NCBI RefSeq assembly: GCF_020447205.1 | Contig: NZ_JAJAEL010000005.1 | Span: 1-64,000, forward strand | DNA length: 64,000 nucleotides | From: Thalassolituus alkanivorans | GTDB lineage: Bacteria; Pseudomonadota; Gammaproteobacteria; Pseudomonadales; Oceanobacteraceae | Reading direction: 5' to 3' | In this document: piece after piece, positions 26,838 to 35,898 of the stretch | How the letters are laid out: each line of letters opens with the position of its first letter | How positions within the stretch are numbered: position 1 is the first letter of the stretch | Program-made: the position numbers and the translations under genes | The notes under the pieces: generated by a model | Seen by the model: the letters and a program-made list of their open reading frames with translations, nothing else | Databases searched by the model: none | What the model was told of the DNA's origin: nothing

Positions 26838-27869
26838 ATGGGTATTTTTGAACGTTTTTTAACCCTGTGGGTAGGCGCCGGCATGGTATTGGGTGTGGTG
26901 CTTGGGCTGTTATTGCCTGATCTGTTTGCCAGTATTGCGGCGCTGGAAGTGGCGCGGGTAAATCTGGTGGTGGCGGTATTAATCTGGCTGATGATTTATC
27001 CGATGATGATTCAGATTGATTTTTCGGCTATTAAAAATGTCGGTAAAAAGCCACAGGGATTGCTGCTGACGCTGGTGATTAACTGGCTGATTAAACCGTT
27101 CAGCATGGCCTTGCTGGGCTGGTTATTTTTTAAAGTCTTTTTCGCCGGGCTGGTCGATGCCCAGACCGCCAGTGAATACATTGCCGGGATGATTCTGCTC
27201 GGCGTCGCACCGTGCACGGCGATGGTGTTTGTCTGGAGTCAGTTAACCAAAGGCGATGCCAATTACACCCTGGTGCAGGTGTCGGTTAACGATCTGATTA
27301 TGATTTTTGCCTTTGCCCCTATTGCTGCTTTCCTGCTCGGCGTATCCGATATTCAGGTGCCGTGGCAGACCCTGCTGATCTCGGTACTGTTGTATGTGGT
27401 GCTGCCATTGGTAGCGGGGGTACTGACCCGCAAGTGGTTATCGGCCGATCGTCATACCGAGCGCCTGACGCACTTTATGGCGGCGATAAAACCCTTCTCC
27501 ATTCTTGGTCTGATCAGTACGGTGGTGATTCTGTTTGCCCTGCAGGCGCAGACCATTGTCGCCAAACCGTTTGACATTCTGCTGATTGCCATTCCGCTGA
27601 TGCTGCAGACTTACGGCATCTTTTTTATTGCCTATTTTATCGCCCGCAGAATGCGTCTGGCGCATAACATTGCCGCGCCTGCGTGCATGATCGGCACCAG
27701 TAATTTCTTTGAACTGGCGGTTGCGGTGGCCATCTCGCTGTTTGGACTGCATTCCGGTGCAGCGCTGGCGACGGTGGTGGGGGTGCTGGTGGAAGTGCCG
27801 GTGATGTTATCGCTGGTGGCCTTCGCCAATAAAACCCGCCATTGGTTTCCAGCGGCACTTGGTAAATAA
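26838..27869 (+). CDS. acr3: ACR3-family arsenite efflux transporter
   Basis: 343 residues, about 10 membrane helices; the conserved Cys in [13 protein letters not shown] (helix 4) and the family motif [18 protein letters not shown] near helix 9. Extrudes arsenite from the cytoplasm. Translationally close to arsC (3-bp gap). Confidence 0.93.
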   Translation: MGIFERFLTLWVGAGMVLGVVLGLLLPDLFASIAALEVARVNLVVAVLIWLMIYPMMIQIDFSAIKNVGKKPQGLLLTLVINWLIKPFSMALLGWLFFKVFFAGLVDAQTASEYIAGMILLGVAPCTAMVFVWSQLTKGDANYTLVQVSVNDLIMIFAFAPIAAFLLGVSDIQVPWQTLLISVLLYVVLPLVAGVLTRKWLSADRHTERLTHFMAAIKPFSILGLISTVVILFALQAQTIVAKPFDILLIAIPLMLQTYGIFFIAYFIARRMRLAHNIAAPACMIGTSNFFELAVAVAISLFGLHSGAALATVVGVLVEVPVMLSLVAFANKTRHWFPAALGK

Positions 27870-27894
27870 AAACAAAGGTGAATGAGGACAAGCC

Positions 27895-28605
27895 ATGAGC
27901 GATTTACCGAACCTGATACCGGAGTTATTTAAAGTACCGGCCGCTGATGAATTATTTTCCCGCCAGGCGGCGAGTCATAAGCCGCGGATTCTGTTGCTCT
28001 ACGGCTCGCTGCGCAGCCGTTCGTTCAGCCGGCTGGTGGTGGAAGAAAGTGTGCGCTTATTAGAGGCCATGGGGGCCGAAACCCGGGTATTTAATCCCAG
28101 CGGTTTGCCGCTGCCGGACGACAGTGACGACAGCCACCCGAAAGTGCAGGAATTACGCGAACTGGTGAACTGGAGTGAAGGCATGGTGTGGTGCTCACCG
28201 GAGCGCCACGGTGCCATGACCGGCATTATGAAAGTACAGATTGACTGGATTCCGCTGAATATGGGTGCAGTGCGGCCTACGCAGGGTAAAACGCTGGCGG
28301 TGATGCAGGTATGCGGCGGTTCACAGTCGTTTAATGCGGTGAACCAAATGCGCATTTTAGGCCGCTGGATGCGGATGCTGACCATTCCGAACCAGTCGTC
28401 GGTAGCCAAAGCCTGGGCTGAGTTTGACGATAACGACCGTATGAAACCGTCACCGTATTACGACCGCATTGTCGATGTGCTGGAAGAGCTGCTGAAATTT
28501 ACGCTGTTAACCCGCGACCGCAACGATTACCTGCTGGACCGTTATTCTGAGCGCAAAGAAAGCGCGGAAGAATTAATGAAGCGGGTTAATCAGCGCTCAA
28601 TATGA
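27895..28605 (+). CDS. arsH: Arsenical resistance protein ArsH
   Basis: 236 residues of the NADPH-dependent FMN reductase (flavodoxin-like) fold: [19 protein letters not shown] phosphate-binding loop and [13 protein letters not shown]. ArsH oxidises trivalent organoarsenicals to less toxic forms. The last 4 nt overlap the next gene (ATGA). Confidence 0.93.
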   Translation: MSDLPNLIPELFKVPAADELFSRQAASHKPRILLLYGSLRSRSFSRLVVEESVRLLEAMGAETRVFNPSGLPLPDDSDDSHPKVQELRELVNWSEGMVWCSPERHGAMTGIMKVQIDWIPLNMGAVRPTQGKTLAVMQVCGGSQSFNAVNQMRILGRWMRMLTIPNQSSVAKAWAEFDDNDRMKPSPYYDRIVDVLEELLKFTLLTRDRNDYLLDRYSERKESAEELMKRVNQRSI

Positions 28606-29141
28606 GTAAGCAGAGAATTGGCCTCGGCGATGCTGACGCCGGTATTCAGGTATTTATCGCCAACCGTCCGCCGCTGGCGGAATACCAGCAACTGCAGATA
28701 ATGCAGCCGCTGCAGCGCGGAGATATTGCCCGTATTGCCAGCGAAACCGGCAATCATTGGCGCAAGATTTTTAATGTGTACGCCAAGCTGATCTTTGCAT
28801 TGCAGCAGACCGGTATTAACGGAGATAACAATCAGGACGTGTCTGGCTATACACGCTGGCAGGATCTGCGCGATCAGCAGTTATTGCAGGCGGGCAGTGG
28901 CCAGGCGTTATTGTTTTCGCCGCCGGAGCTGAACCGGGATACGACAAAAATCCGTTTATTATTGGCTAAAGGCTATGCCCAGACTCTGGGTTTAAGTACC
29001 GAACTGATCTGGCTGGATAATGACTTTGCCCTGCATCAATCATCGGGCATTGTGGTGTGTCCGTATTTTGATTACCGCCAGTTGTCGGATATTAAAATTC
29101 AGCGCTTGGTTGAGTGGTTAAAACAGAGAGCGGAGCGGTGA
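28602..29141 (+). CDS. DUF6942-type conserved hypothetical protein
   Basis: 179 residues, no signal peptide or membrane segment. Features [19 protein letters not shown] and [14 protein letters not shown] near the N-terminus, which I recall as the DUF6942 family; no catalytic motif stands out. It overlaps arsH by 4 nt, so it is translated with the arsenic operon. That linkage suggests, but does not show, an arsenic-related role. Confidence 0.72.
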   Translation: MSKQRIGLGDADAGIQVFIANRPPLAEYQQLQIMQPLQRGDIARIASETGNHWRKIFNVYAKLIFALQQTGINGDNNQDVSGYTRWQDLRDQQLLQAGSGQALLFSPPELNRDTTKIRLLLAKGYAQTLGLSTELIWLDNDFALHQSSGIVVCPYFDYRQLSDIKIQRLVEWLKQRAER

Positions 29142-29200
29142 AAGGTAAGAACGGAGCGATAAGCCGTTCGGGGATAGGGTCGGGTAGGGAGGTAAGCCGC

Positions 29201-29404
29201 TCAGGCAATGATGGTAAATAACAGGCAATAAAAAGGGGAGCTGTTGCCCCCCTCACGCATTGCCTTGTTCAGTTGCCGTTTGGCCTGATTACGTTTGGCC
29301 TTGGTCGTGGTTTCGTGTACGCCACCTTTGCGCATAATGGCTGCACAGGCATGCAGGTTACGCCGTACCGGCTGGCCAGCCAGTGCCTTGGTTTTCTTGC
29401 TCAT
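29201..29404 (-). CDS. Small basic protein, unknown function
   Basis: 67 residues; starts MSKKTKALAGQPVRRN, with many Lys/Arg (KAKRNQAKRQLNKAMR), suggesting nucleic-acid or ribosome contact. GGAG lies 6 nt before the ATG at 29404, a good ribosome-binding site; the 11-codon extension upstream has none. No family recognised. Confidence 0.55.
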   Translation of the reverse strand: MSKKTKALAGQPVRRNLHACAAIMRKGGVHETTTKAKRNQAKRQLNKAMREGGNSSPFYCLLFTIIA

Positions 29405-29677
29405 ATTGCTCTCCGTTATTGTGATCGCTCTGATCATTACTGGTCAGGCCTTTCCTGCTCAGGTCTTTAGACGGCAGTTGCTGCCGCAGCGCTATGATTG
29501 CAGAAAGCGGCAGCAGTTCAATCGTTATCTTTATAAACACAGAACTTTCCTGTCAGTTGTTCTGCCTGACTGGTAAAACTACTTAGTCAGGCTTGCGGTA
29601 CGGGTGTATTCATACCGGGCTTTAATCCGGTTATGCTGACGTATCTTTGTACTGTGATTTATCTGGAGAATGGCTGC

Positions 29678-30418
29678 ATGTCGGAAATTGGTTTAATTAA
29701 CTGGCTCAGCCTGGCCTGGTTTATCGGTTGCTGGGTAGCCTATACCCAGTTTGCCAAGTACAAAGCGAAAACCTCTGCCTCTCTGTCGTCTGTTTTGCAT
29801 GTACATCGCATCAACTGGATGAGGCGCCTGCTGCAGCGCGAAGTGCGGGTGGGCGATGCCGCTCTGCTGGCCAATCTTGAGCGTAACGTTAATTTCTTCG
29901 CCTCTTCCTGTGTGCTGATTCTTGCGGGTTTGCTGACTGCGCTGACGGCCGTCGATAAAGTTGAGGGCATGTTGTCCGGAGTCTCGTTTGCGGTGGTCGA
30001 TACCTTACTGGCGCTGGAACTGAAAATCCTGACCTTAATCGGCGTGTTTATTTATGCCTTCTTCACCTTTACCTGGTCGATGCGCCAGTTTGGCTTTGCC
30101 TCCGTTCTGGTGGGTGCAGCCCCGTTACCGGGCGATGATTCGGTAACCGCGGCTGAACGCCGCAGCTTTGCGATTTATGGTGCTAAAATCATTGATCAGG
30201 CCAGCCGCAGTTATAACTACGGGTTGCGCTCTTTTTATTTTTCACTCGCCATCCTGACCTGGTTTATCCATCCCTGGGCGTTTATTGCCGCAGCAGCATT
30301 GGTGGTAGTGGTGCTGTATGAGCGGGAGTTTTTGTCAAACTCGCTGGAAGCTCTGAAAAAGGTTGAGAACGTCGGCGATAAGTTATTTAAGGATGATAAA
30401 GAACTGTCGCGTTACTGA
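29678..30418 (+). CDS. DUF599 family membrane protein
   Basis: 246 residues with four membrane helices (about 7-25, 70-95, 112-140, 190-220). DUF599 hallmarks: VHRINWMRRLLQREVRVGDAALLANLERNVNFFASS and SYNYGLRSFYFSLA. Function unknown. The start at 29678 is preceded by GGAG; an ATG 15 codons upstream is not supported. A terminator follows at 30432. Confidence 0.85.
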   Translation: MSEIGLINWLSLAWFIGCWVAYTQFAKYKAKTSASLSSVLHVHRINWMRRLLQREVRVGDAALLANLERNVNFFASSCVLILAGLLTALTAVDKVEGMLSGVSFAVVDTLLALELKILTLIGVFIYAFFTFTWSMRQFGFASVLVGAAPLPGDDSVTAAERRSFAIYGAKIIDQASRSYNYGLRSFYFSLAILTWFIHPWAFIAAAALVVVVLYEREFLSNSLEALKKVENVGDKLFKDDKELSRY

Positions 30419-30431
30419 TGCACAATTCAGT

Positions 30432-30460
30432 AAAAAACGCCGCATCTGCGGCGTTTTTTT
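30432..30460. terminator. Bidirectional terminator between convergent genes
   Basis: AAAAAACGCCGCA-TC-TGCGGCGTTTTTTT. The stop codon of the minus-strand hydrolase lies in its T run. Confidence 0.92.
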
Positions 30461-31256
30461 ATGCGCTCTGCCCGTGCTTCTGCTCAAGCCAGTCCGCGAT
30501 ATCTCCGGCAATGCTTTGCCAGCCGGGTTCTGCAATCAGCCAGTGGGCATGGTTGGTGTAGTAGCGATACTCGGCGTTGGTATAGCGCGCTGCGACTTTT
30601 TTATTGATGGCTGCGGGGGTGATGTGATCGTCGGCGCCGGAGATGACCAGTAACGGCTGGGTAACTTTGCGCTCATCAACCCGGCTGGCCTTATTCCGGT
30701 CAAGCAACCAGAAACCAATTTCGAAGGCGGCGCGGCCACTTTCATGGCGCATTTGCTGATAAGCATCCTGTGCGGCGTCATCTGGCAGACGATTAAACAG
30801 GGCGTAGCGCGCTGCTGCCGGGGAGAGTTTGTTGGGCTTTTTCCAGAAACCCCAGCGTGTCATCACTGTAAAAAAGCTGCGCACAACGGATGCTGTCAGA
30901 GCGTGTACGCCGGCCGGTGATGCCGGGCAAATTAACACCGCAGCTGTTGCTAATTGGCGTGCACACAGCATTTGCGCCAGCAATCCTCCCATAGAGTGAC
31001 CAATCAGCACCGGCCGCTGTGGCAAGGTGCGGATAAAAGCCTCCAGATCGGCGGCATAATCGCGCAGACTGAGTTGGCCAAGCGCTGTGCTTTCGTTGTC
31101 CTGAATATCGTGCTGACGTAATGCCGGGGTATGGCACTGGTAACCGCGCTCAGTAAAAAATTGCCGGTAGGGCTCAAACACCTCTGGCCCGCACCACATG
31201 CCGTGAATAAAAACGATGGCTGGGCGCGGTTCTGCTGCGCTGTGAACGGTTGGCAT
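30459..31256 (-). CDS. Alpha/beta hydrolase
   Basis: 265 residues. Oxyanion FIHGMWCG, nucleophile elbow GHSMGG, a likely acid in ISGADDHIT and the catalytic His in NHAHWLIAEPGW. No signal peptide. The substrate cannot be deduced. The start at 31256 is used (AGGAATA upstream); an in-frame ATG 14 codons earlier is possible. Confidence 0.85.
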   Translation of the reverse strand: MPTVHSAAEPRPAIVFIHGMWCGPEVFEPYRQFFTERGYQCHTPALRQHDIQDNESTALGQLSLRDYAADLEAFIRTLPQRPVLIGHSMGGLLAQMLCARQLATAAVLICPASPAGVHALTASVVRSFFTVMTRWGFWKKPNKLSPAAARYALFNRLPDDAAQDAYQQMRHESGRAAFEIGFWLLDRNKASRVDERKVTQPLLVISGADDHITPAAINKKVAARYTNAEYRYYTNHAHWLIAEPGWQSIAGDIADWLEQKHGQSA

Positions 31257-31357
31257 AGTGATATTCCTGTTATTCGGCCGAAGGTCATTAAACGGCATGG
31301 TACTGATGACGTCCAGTCGCTAGAATGCCCGATTATTTTATTGCTCCGGGAGTTCGT

Positions 31358-31837
31358 ATGCTGAATATTTTGCTGGTAGTGATCATTGCAGGTCTGTTGT
31401 TCTATGCATTACGTCGTGCCGGTATGGGCAGTGGCAAAAGCGCGGTTGACAATGTTGCAGCGGGTGCTGAATTTCTGGCGGAAAATAAAAAGCAGGATGG
31501 CGTAAAAGAAACCGCATCCGGTCTGCAATATCTGGTATTGGAACCGGGTACTGGTGAGAAACACCCGGGCCCGCGCGACCGGGTGCTGGTGCATTATCAC
31601 GGCACCTTGCTGGATGGCTCGGTGTTTGACAGCTCTGTGGTGCGTAACGAACCCATTGCCTTTGGCCTGAATCAGGTTATCCGCGGCTGGACTGAAGGTT
31701 TGCAGCTGATGGTGGAAGGTGAAAAAACACGTTTATTTATTCCGGCCGATCTGGCCTATGGCAATCAGCGTGCCGGAACCATTCCGGCCGGCTCATTGCT
31801 GATCTTTGATGTTGAATTATTAAAAATTGAGAGTTGA
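31358..31837 (+). CDS. FKBP-type peptidyl-prolyl cis-trans isomerase
   Basis: 159 residues: N-terminal membrane anchor (1-20), a short linker, then an FKBP domain (about 50-158) with the usual VLVHYHGTLLDGSVFDSS, VIRGWTEGLQLM and IPAGSLLIFDVELL. A membrane-anchored foldase, probably facing the periplasm. GGGAG 6 nt before the ATG at 31358. Followed by an outer-membrane-like protein after 6 bp, so co-expression is likely. Confidence 0.9.
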   Translation: MLNILLVVIIAGLLFYALRRAGMGSGKSAVDNVAAGAEFLAENKKQDGVKETASGLQYLVLEPGTGEKHPGPRDRVLVHYHGTLLDGSVFDSSVVRNEPIAFGLNQVIRGWTEGLQLMVEGEKTRLFIPADLAYGNQRAGTIPAGSLLIFDVELLKIES

Positions 31838-31843
31838 AAAATA

Positions 31844-32479
31844 ATGAGAAAGGGAATTCGTATCACCCTGGCCGGTATGCTGATGGTTTGTGCTTCCGGC
31901 TTACATGCCGAAACCTCACGGGAATTCCGGGCGAGTCATCATGTTGGCATTGACGGAGCATTTTCGCTGGTGTCGCTGCCTTTTCCGGCAGCTAAGGGCG
32001 TGGCGTTGAATGTCAATCTCAGCGACCAGTGGCAGCTGGGACTGTCCTATATGAACAGTGGTTTTGAGGTGAATTTTTCTAAGTTAAAACTCGCCGGATT
32101 TAAAGAACGTCATGCAGGCCTGTTGGTGCGTCGCTTTTTCGGCAACAGTTTTAATCTTAGCGGTGGTTATGTTTATCGCACCAATGAAGTGTATCTTGAT
32201 CCCGAAGTGTATGGTTTTCCGCTGACAGATCAGGGAATCCGCACTGAAGCTTATACCCATATGGCGCAGTTCAGTATTGCCAATCACTGGCAGCAGGGGC
32301 CATGGACGCTGGCGGTCGACTGGCTGACTCTGGTGGTGCCGGTGTCCGGTGAGGTTACCCGTTCTTCTGCTGATCTGGCTGATGAAGACAAGCGTGATGA
32401 TGTACGTCAGGCCGAAGACGTTCTGACCTGGTATCCGAATATGGCGGTATCAACGTTGCGTCTCGGATATATGTTCTGA
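31844..32479 (+). CDS. Predicted outer-membrane beta-barrel protein
   Basis: 211 residues: signal peptide (1-22, cleavage near LHA), then alternating strands and a C-terminal TLRLGYMF typical of an outer-membrane barrel. No family recognised. Tightly follows the FKBP foldase gene, which could assist its folding (inference). Confidence 0.72.
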   Translation: MRKGIRITLAGMLMVCASGLHAETSREFRASHHVGIDGAFSLVSLPFPAAKGVALNVNLSDQWQLGLSYMNSGFEVNFSKLKLAGFKERHAGLLVRRFFGNSFNLSGGYVYRTNEVYLDPEVYGFPLTDQGIRTEAYTHMAQFSIANHWQQGPWTLAVDWLTLVVPVSGEVTRSSADLADEDKRDDVRQAEDVLTWYPNMAVSTLRLGYMF

Positions 32480-32499
32480 GTAACAGGGATAAATACACA

Positions 32500-33342
32500 A
32501 TGTGGCAGTGGCTGTTAAATAAACTGGCAATCTGGGCGAAACCCGAGGTTAAGGTATTACCTGTGTGGCAGCCGGAATGGTCTGATTTTCTGTTGTCGCA
32601 CGTGGCGTTTTATCAGCGTCTGGATGAGTCGCAGCGGCATGAATTTGAGCACCGTTGTCAGCTGTTTCTGGCGACCACTGCGGTTGAAGGTGGTGTCGAT
32701 GTTGAGGTTACCGATGAAGATCGCCTGCTGGTTGCCGCGAGTGCGGTGATTCCGGTTTGGGGCTTTCCGGGCTGGCATTATTTTAATGTGCGGGCGGTTT
32801 TTTTACTGCCGGCAGCGTTTAATCCAGAGTTTCAGTGTGGCGCTCCGGATTCGCGAATTACCGGCATGGTCGGAACCGGTCCTATGGCGGGAAAAGTGGC
32901 GCTGAGTAAGCCCGATCTGCATGCCGGTTTTGCCAATCAGAAAGATAAGCACAATGTTGGCATTCATGAATTTGTCCACCTGGTGGATATGGCTGATGGT
33001 GCGCTGGATGGTTTTCCGGAGCGGCTGGAAAATTATCGTACCAGTGATGCCTGGTTCAGTCTGGTTCAGCAAAAAATTGGCGAAATGGAGCAGAGCAAAA
33101 CCGGTATTCCTGAATACGGTGCAACCAATCAGGCCGAATTTTTTGCTGTGGCGTCGGAATACTTCTTTGAACGCCCCCAGCTGCTGAAAAAAAAGCATCC
33201 GCAGCTTTATGGGTATCTGAGTGATTTTTATCAGCAGAATCTGGCGGATCTGAGGCGTGATGCCGCGCCACATAAAAACAGCCCGTGTCCCTGTGGCAGT
33301 GGTAAAAAATATAAGCGCTGCTGTATGCCGGCAGGGCGTTAG
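32500..33342 (+). CDS. MtfA-like zinc peptidase with C-terminal SEC-C motif
   Basis: 280 residues. The main domain is M90/MtfA-like: VAASAVIPVWGFPGWHYF, a HExxH zinc site HEFVHLVDMADG (about residue 157) and a downstream Glu in NQAEFFAVASEYFF. The last ~20 residues are a SEC-C zinc-binding module, NSPCPCGSGKKYKRCC. Cytosolic MtfA binds the Mlc repressor in E. coli; the SEC-C tail is known in some relatives and suggests protein or ribosome contact. Function here is unknown. Confidence 0.86.
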   Translation: MWQWLLNKLAIWAKPEVKVLPVWQPEWSDFLLSHVAFYQRLDESQRHEFEHRCQLFLATTAVEGGVDVEVTDEDRLLVAASAVIPVWGFPGWHYFNVRAVFLLPAAFNPEFQCGAPDSRITGMVGTGPMAGKVALSKPDLHAGFANQKDKHNVGIHEFVHLVDMADGALDGFPERLENYRTSDAWFSLVQQKIGEMEQSKTGIPEYGATNQAEFFAVASEYFFERPQLLKKKHPQLYGYLSDFYQQNLADLRRDAAPHKNSPCPCGSGKKYKRCCMPAGR

Positions 33343-33397
33343 TAACCCCGCGGATTCTGATGTAGCATGACCTCTTCATTTCGGTTGTGGACAGGTT

Positions 33398-34138
33398 ATG
33401 CGCACAGGCCAATTACTGATTGTTTTCTGTGTATTGCAGGCGCTTTCTGCCGTGTCGGCCGCGCGCCCCCTGGTGTTTGGCACATTTCCGATTCCGCTGA
33501 TGGTGGAGTCTGAACAGCAGGGAATTTTCATCGATCTGACCCGTGCTCTGGCTGCCGAAGCCGGGCTGGATATCCACATTACTGTCTTTCCCGCCAAGCG
33601 TGCCTTGTCTGAATTTGAGCAGGGCAATCTGGATGGCCTGTTTCCGGCGCTCAGCGTCACTATGCCAGTGGCTTATGAGCGCAGTCTCAGTATTTACAGC
33701 AAAGATGACTTTGCCTTCACTCTGAAGGGGCAACCGGTGTTGAGCACTCCGGAGCAGCTGCAGCACAAGCGGGTAGGTATTACCGCAGGTTATCCTTATT
33801 CGCCTTTATTGACCGGGCAGCCGGGTATTCAGTTTATGAGTGCCAATACCGATATTCAGAATGTACAGATGCTGCTGGCCGGGCGTATTGATGTGTTTGT
33901 GGTGGAGGAACATTCCGGTCTGCGCGCGCTGGAGCAGGCGGGGGCTGTCAGCCGGGTGCAGTATGATCCGGCACGGCCACTGAGCAGGCAGGATACGTTT
34001 TATGCCTTCCGGGCGGATCAGGAAGGCCATATTCTCGCCGGGCAGATTAATGCGGCTCTGCAACGTCTTCAAGACAGTGGCACTCTGGCCAATATCATGG
34101 CCAGAAGACCTCATGCGGGAGCGCAGGATCATGATTGA
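33398..34138 (+). CDS. Periplasmic solute-binding-like protein (first of a tandem pair)
   Basis: 246 residues: signal peptide (1-21, SAVSAA) and an SBP_bac_3-type fold (FGTFPIPLMVESEQQGIFIDL, NLDGLFPALS). Resembles an ABC amino-acid-binding protein but lies beside no permease or ATPase. A close paralogue follows and overlaps it by 8 nt. Confidence 0.8.
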   Translation: MRTGQLLIVFCVLQALSAVSAARPLVFGTFPIPLMVESEQQGIFIDLTRALAAEAGLDIHITVFPAKRALSEFEQGNLDGLFPALSVTMPVAYERSLSIYSKDDFAFTLKGQPVLSTPEQLQHKRVGITAGYPYSPLLTGQPGIQFMSANTDIQNVQMLLAGRIDVFVVEEHSGLRALEQAGAVSRVQYDPARPLSRQDTFYAFRADQEGHILAGQINAALQRLQDSGTLANIMARRPHAGAQDHD

Positions 34139-34865
34139 GGGCTGCGTGATCAAATATTATCGTCTGACCCTGACAGCGCTATTGGCACTGGCGGTATGCA
34201 TGCCGCTACAGGCAGAGTCTGTGCGCATGGGGACTTTTACAATCCCGCTGATGGTTGAGTCGGCAACCCGGGGTGTTTTTATCCGCCTCGCAGAAGCGGT
34301 TGCGGCTGAAGCCGGCGAGGAGCTGGTGATCAGCCTTTTCCCGACCCGAAGGGTGCGCGAGGTTTTTGCTGAGCAGAATCTGGATGTTATTTTTCCGGCG
34401 ATTGATCTGTCGATGAACTCGCCATATCTGGCAACAACGGCGGTGTACAGCAAGCGTGTTTTTGCCTTCACCCGCGTTACCGAACCATTGGTAACCAGAG
34501 TTGAAGATATGACTGGTAAACGTATCGGCTATACCTCTGGTTTCAGTTATTCCAGCGATGTTTTATCGGTGCCAGGCGCCAATTATCAAAGCACTATTAC
34601 CGACCCGCAGAGCATCAAAAAACTACTGGCTGGCCGCATTGATGTATTTGTTGGCGATGAAAAGTCAGCTTTGCGTGCGGTCAGTGAGGAGAATGCCGGC
34701 CACCTGGTGCATTACGATGCGGCCAGCCCACTCAGCACTCATTCGGTGTTTTTTGCCTTCCAGCCGACAACACGAGGTACCGAGTTACGTCGTCGTTTTA
34801 ATGAGGCGCTCGGCAGAATGGCTGCGGATGGTCGGCTGGAGACCATTCTGAGTCAGACGCGCTGA
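34131..34865 (+). CDS. Periplasmic solute-binding-like protein (second of a tandem pair)
   Basis: 244 residues with a signal peptide (about 11-28, MPLQA) and the same fold; shares IPLMVES..G.FI.L, NLDVIFPA and LLAGRIDVFV with the preceding gene, showing tandem duplication. The ATG at 34131 overlaps the previous stop by 8 nt. Convergent with yaeQ with no gap. Confidence 0.8.
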   Translation: MIEGCVIKYYRLTLTALLALAVCMPLQAESVRMGTFTIPLMVESATRGVFIRLAEAVAAEAGEELVISLFPTRRVREVFAEQNLDVIFPAIDLSMNSPYLATTAVYSKRVFAFTRVTEPLVTRVEDMTGKRIGYTSGFSYSSDVLSVPGANYQSTITDPQSIKKLLAGRIDVFVGDEKSALRAVSEENAGHLVHYDAASPLSTHSVFFAFQPTTRGTELRRRFNEALGRMAADGRLETILSQTR

Positions 34866-35414
34866 TCAGCGGCTGCTTTCCTGTAACACCGTCATACCGA
34901 TTTCTATGGTCTGGCTGCTGTCACCCAGCCACAACATGCCATCCTGAATACTGGCCTGCAGACGCATGGTGCGGCTTGTTAATTGCTGCAGTTGTTCGAT
35001 GGCGGCCGCATCAAAATCCACCACCTGAAGATTATTGAAACGCCGGCAGCTGTTTTCGATCTGTTGCCACCATAATTGCGCGGCACGTCCGTGGTAGCCG
35101 TAAATAATGACCTGTTTTGCACGGTTACAGGCTTTGCGGATGCGTTTTTCATCGGGCTGGCCGAGCTCAATCCACAGATCTATTTCATCACTCAGAGAGT
35201 GTGCCCATAAATCCGGTTCATCATCGGTGCTGAGGCCTTTGGTAAATTCCAGCTGCTCACCGGCGTTCAGGGCAAAAGCGGCAAGACGTACCATCATCCG
35301 CTCGGTGGTTTCTGACGGATGCTGGGCAATGGTCAGGTTGTAAGTCTGGTAATGATTGCGGTCCATGTCGGACACATTCAGTTCGGCTTTATAAATGGTT
35401 GCTTTCAGCGCCAT
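34866..35414 (-). CDS. yaeQ: YaeQ family protein
   Basis: 182 residues with the family features: MALKATIYKAELNVSDMDRNHYQTYNL at the start, DEPDLWAHSLSDEIDLWIELGQPDEKRIRKACNRAKQV and VVDFDAAAIEQLQQLTSR. YaeQ has a PD-(D/E)xK nuclease-like fold; function poorly known. The stop abuts the convergent binding-protein gene. Confidence 0.93.
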   Translation of the reverse strand: MALKATIYKAELNVSDMDRNHYQTYNLTIAQHPSETTERMMVRLAAFALNAGEQLEFTKGLSTDDEPDLWAHSLSDEIDLWIELGQPDEKRIRKACNRAKQVIIYGYHGRAAQLWWQQIENSCRRFNNLQVVDFDAAAIEQLQQLTSRTMRLQASIQDGMLWLGDSSQTIEIGMTVLQESSR

Positions 35415-35898
35415 GGGTGTAATTGCCAGAAAAAATAAGCGCGTACTCTAATGGTTTCATGGGCTGACGGCTATGGGCGTAAGCACGGAATACGCCGCAG
35501 AGCAGATCGTCTTATATTCGATCACACTATTTGCCATCGTATTGTTTAGCTCAAAGTGGTCTTTCACCTTTCTGGCTGGTCTTTTTTCGGCTACACATTA
35601 ACTGTGTCTGTTCTGCCAAAAGCAGGGCGGATGCACCTGTTCAATTAGCCGCCCGTCAGGCGGACTCAGGCCAAAAGCCGGAGGTGCAGGATGCGTTTTC
35701 ATTTGCTTTGTCAGTCTGTCGCCAGACAGATCTTTGTCAGTTGTATGACGTATCGCGTCGCTGCGGATGGCGTGCGGCTTCTGTTCTGTTTTCTTTCCTG
35801 TCTGTATCTGAGTGGCTGGCCGGGCAACCGGGCTCGCACATTTATCTGTACCACTGACAAGTGTGCCTGCGCTACCGGCGCTGAGGGAGGGTTGTGTT
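35415..35898. other. 484-bp region without a supported gene
   Basis: Only short ORFs with no ribosome-binding site or homology (for example 35691-35906). Upstream of the E1/E2 operon it probably holds its promoter and leader, but no convincing promoter boxes or palindromes were found. Confidence 0.4.
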
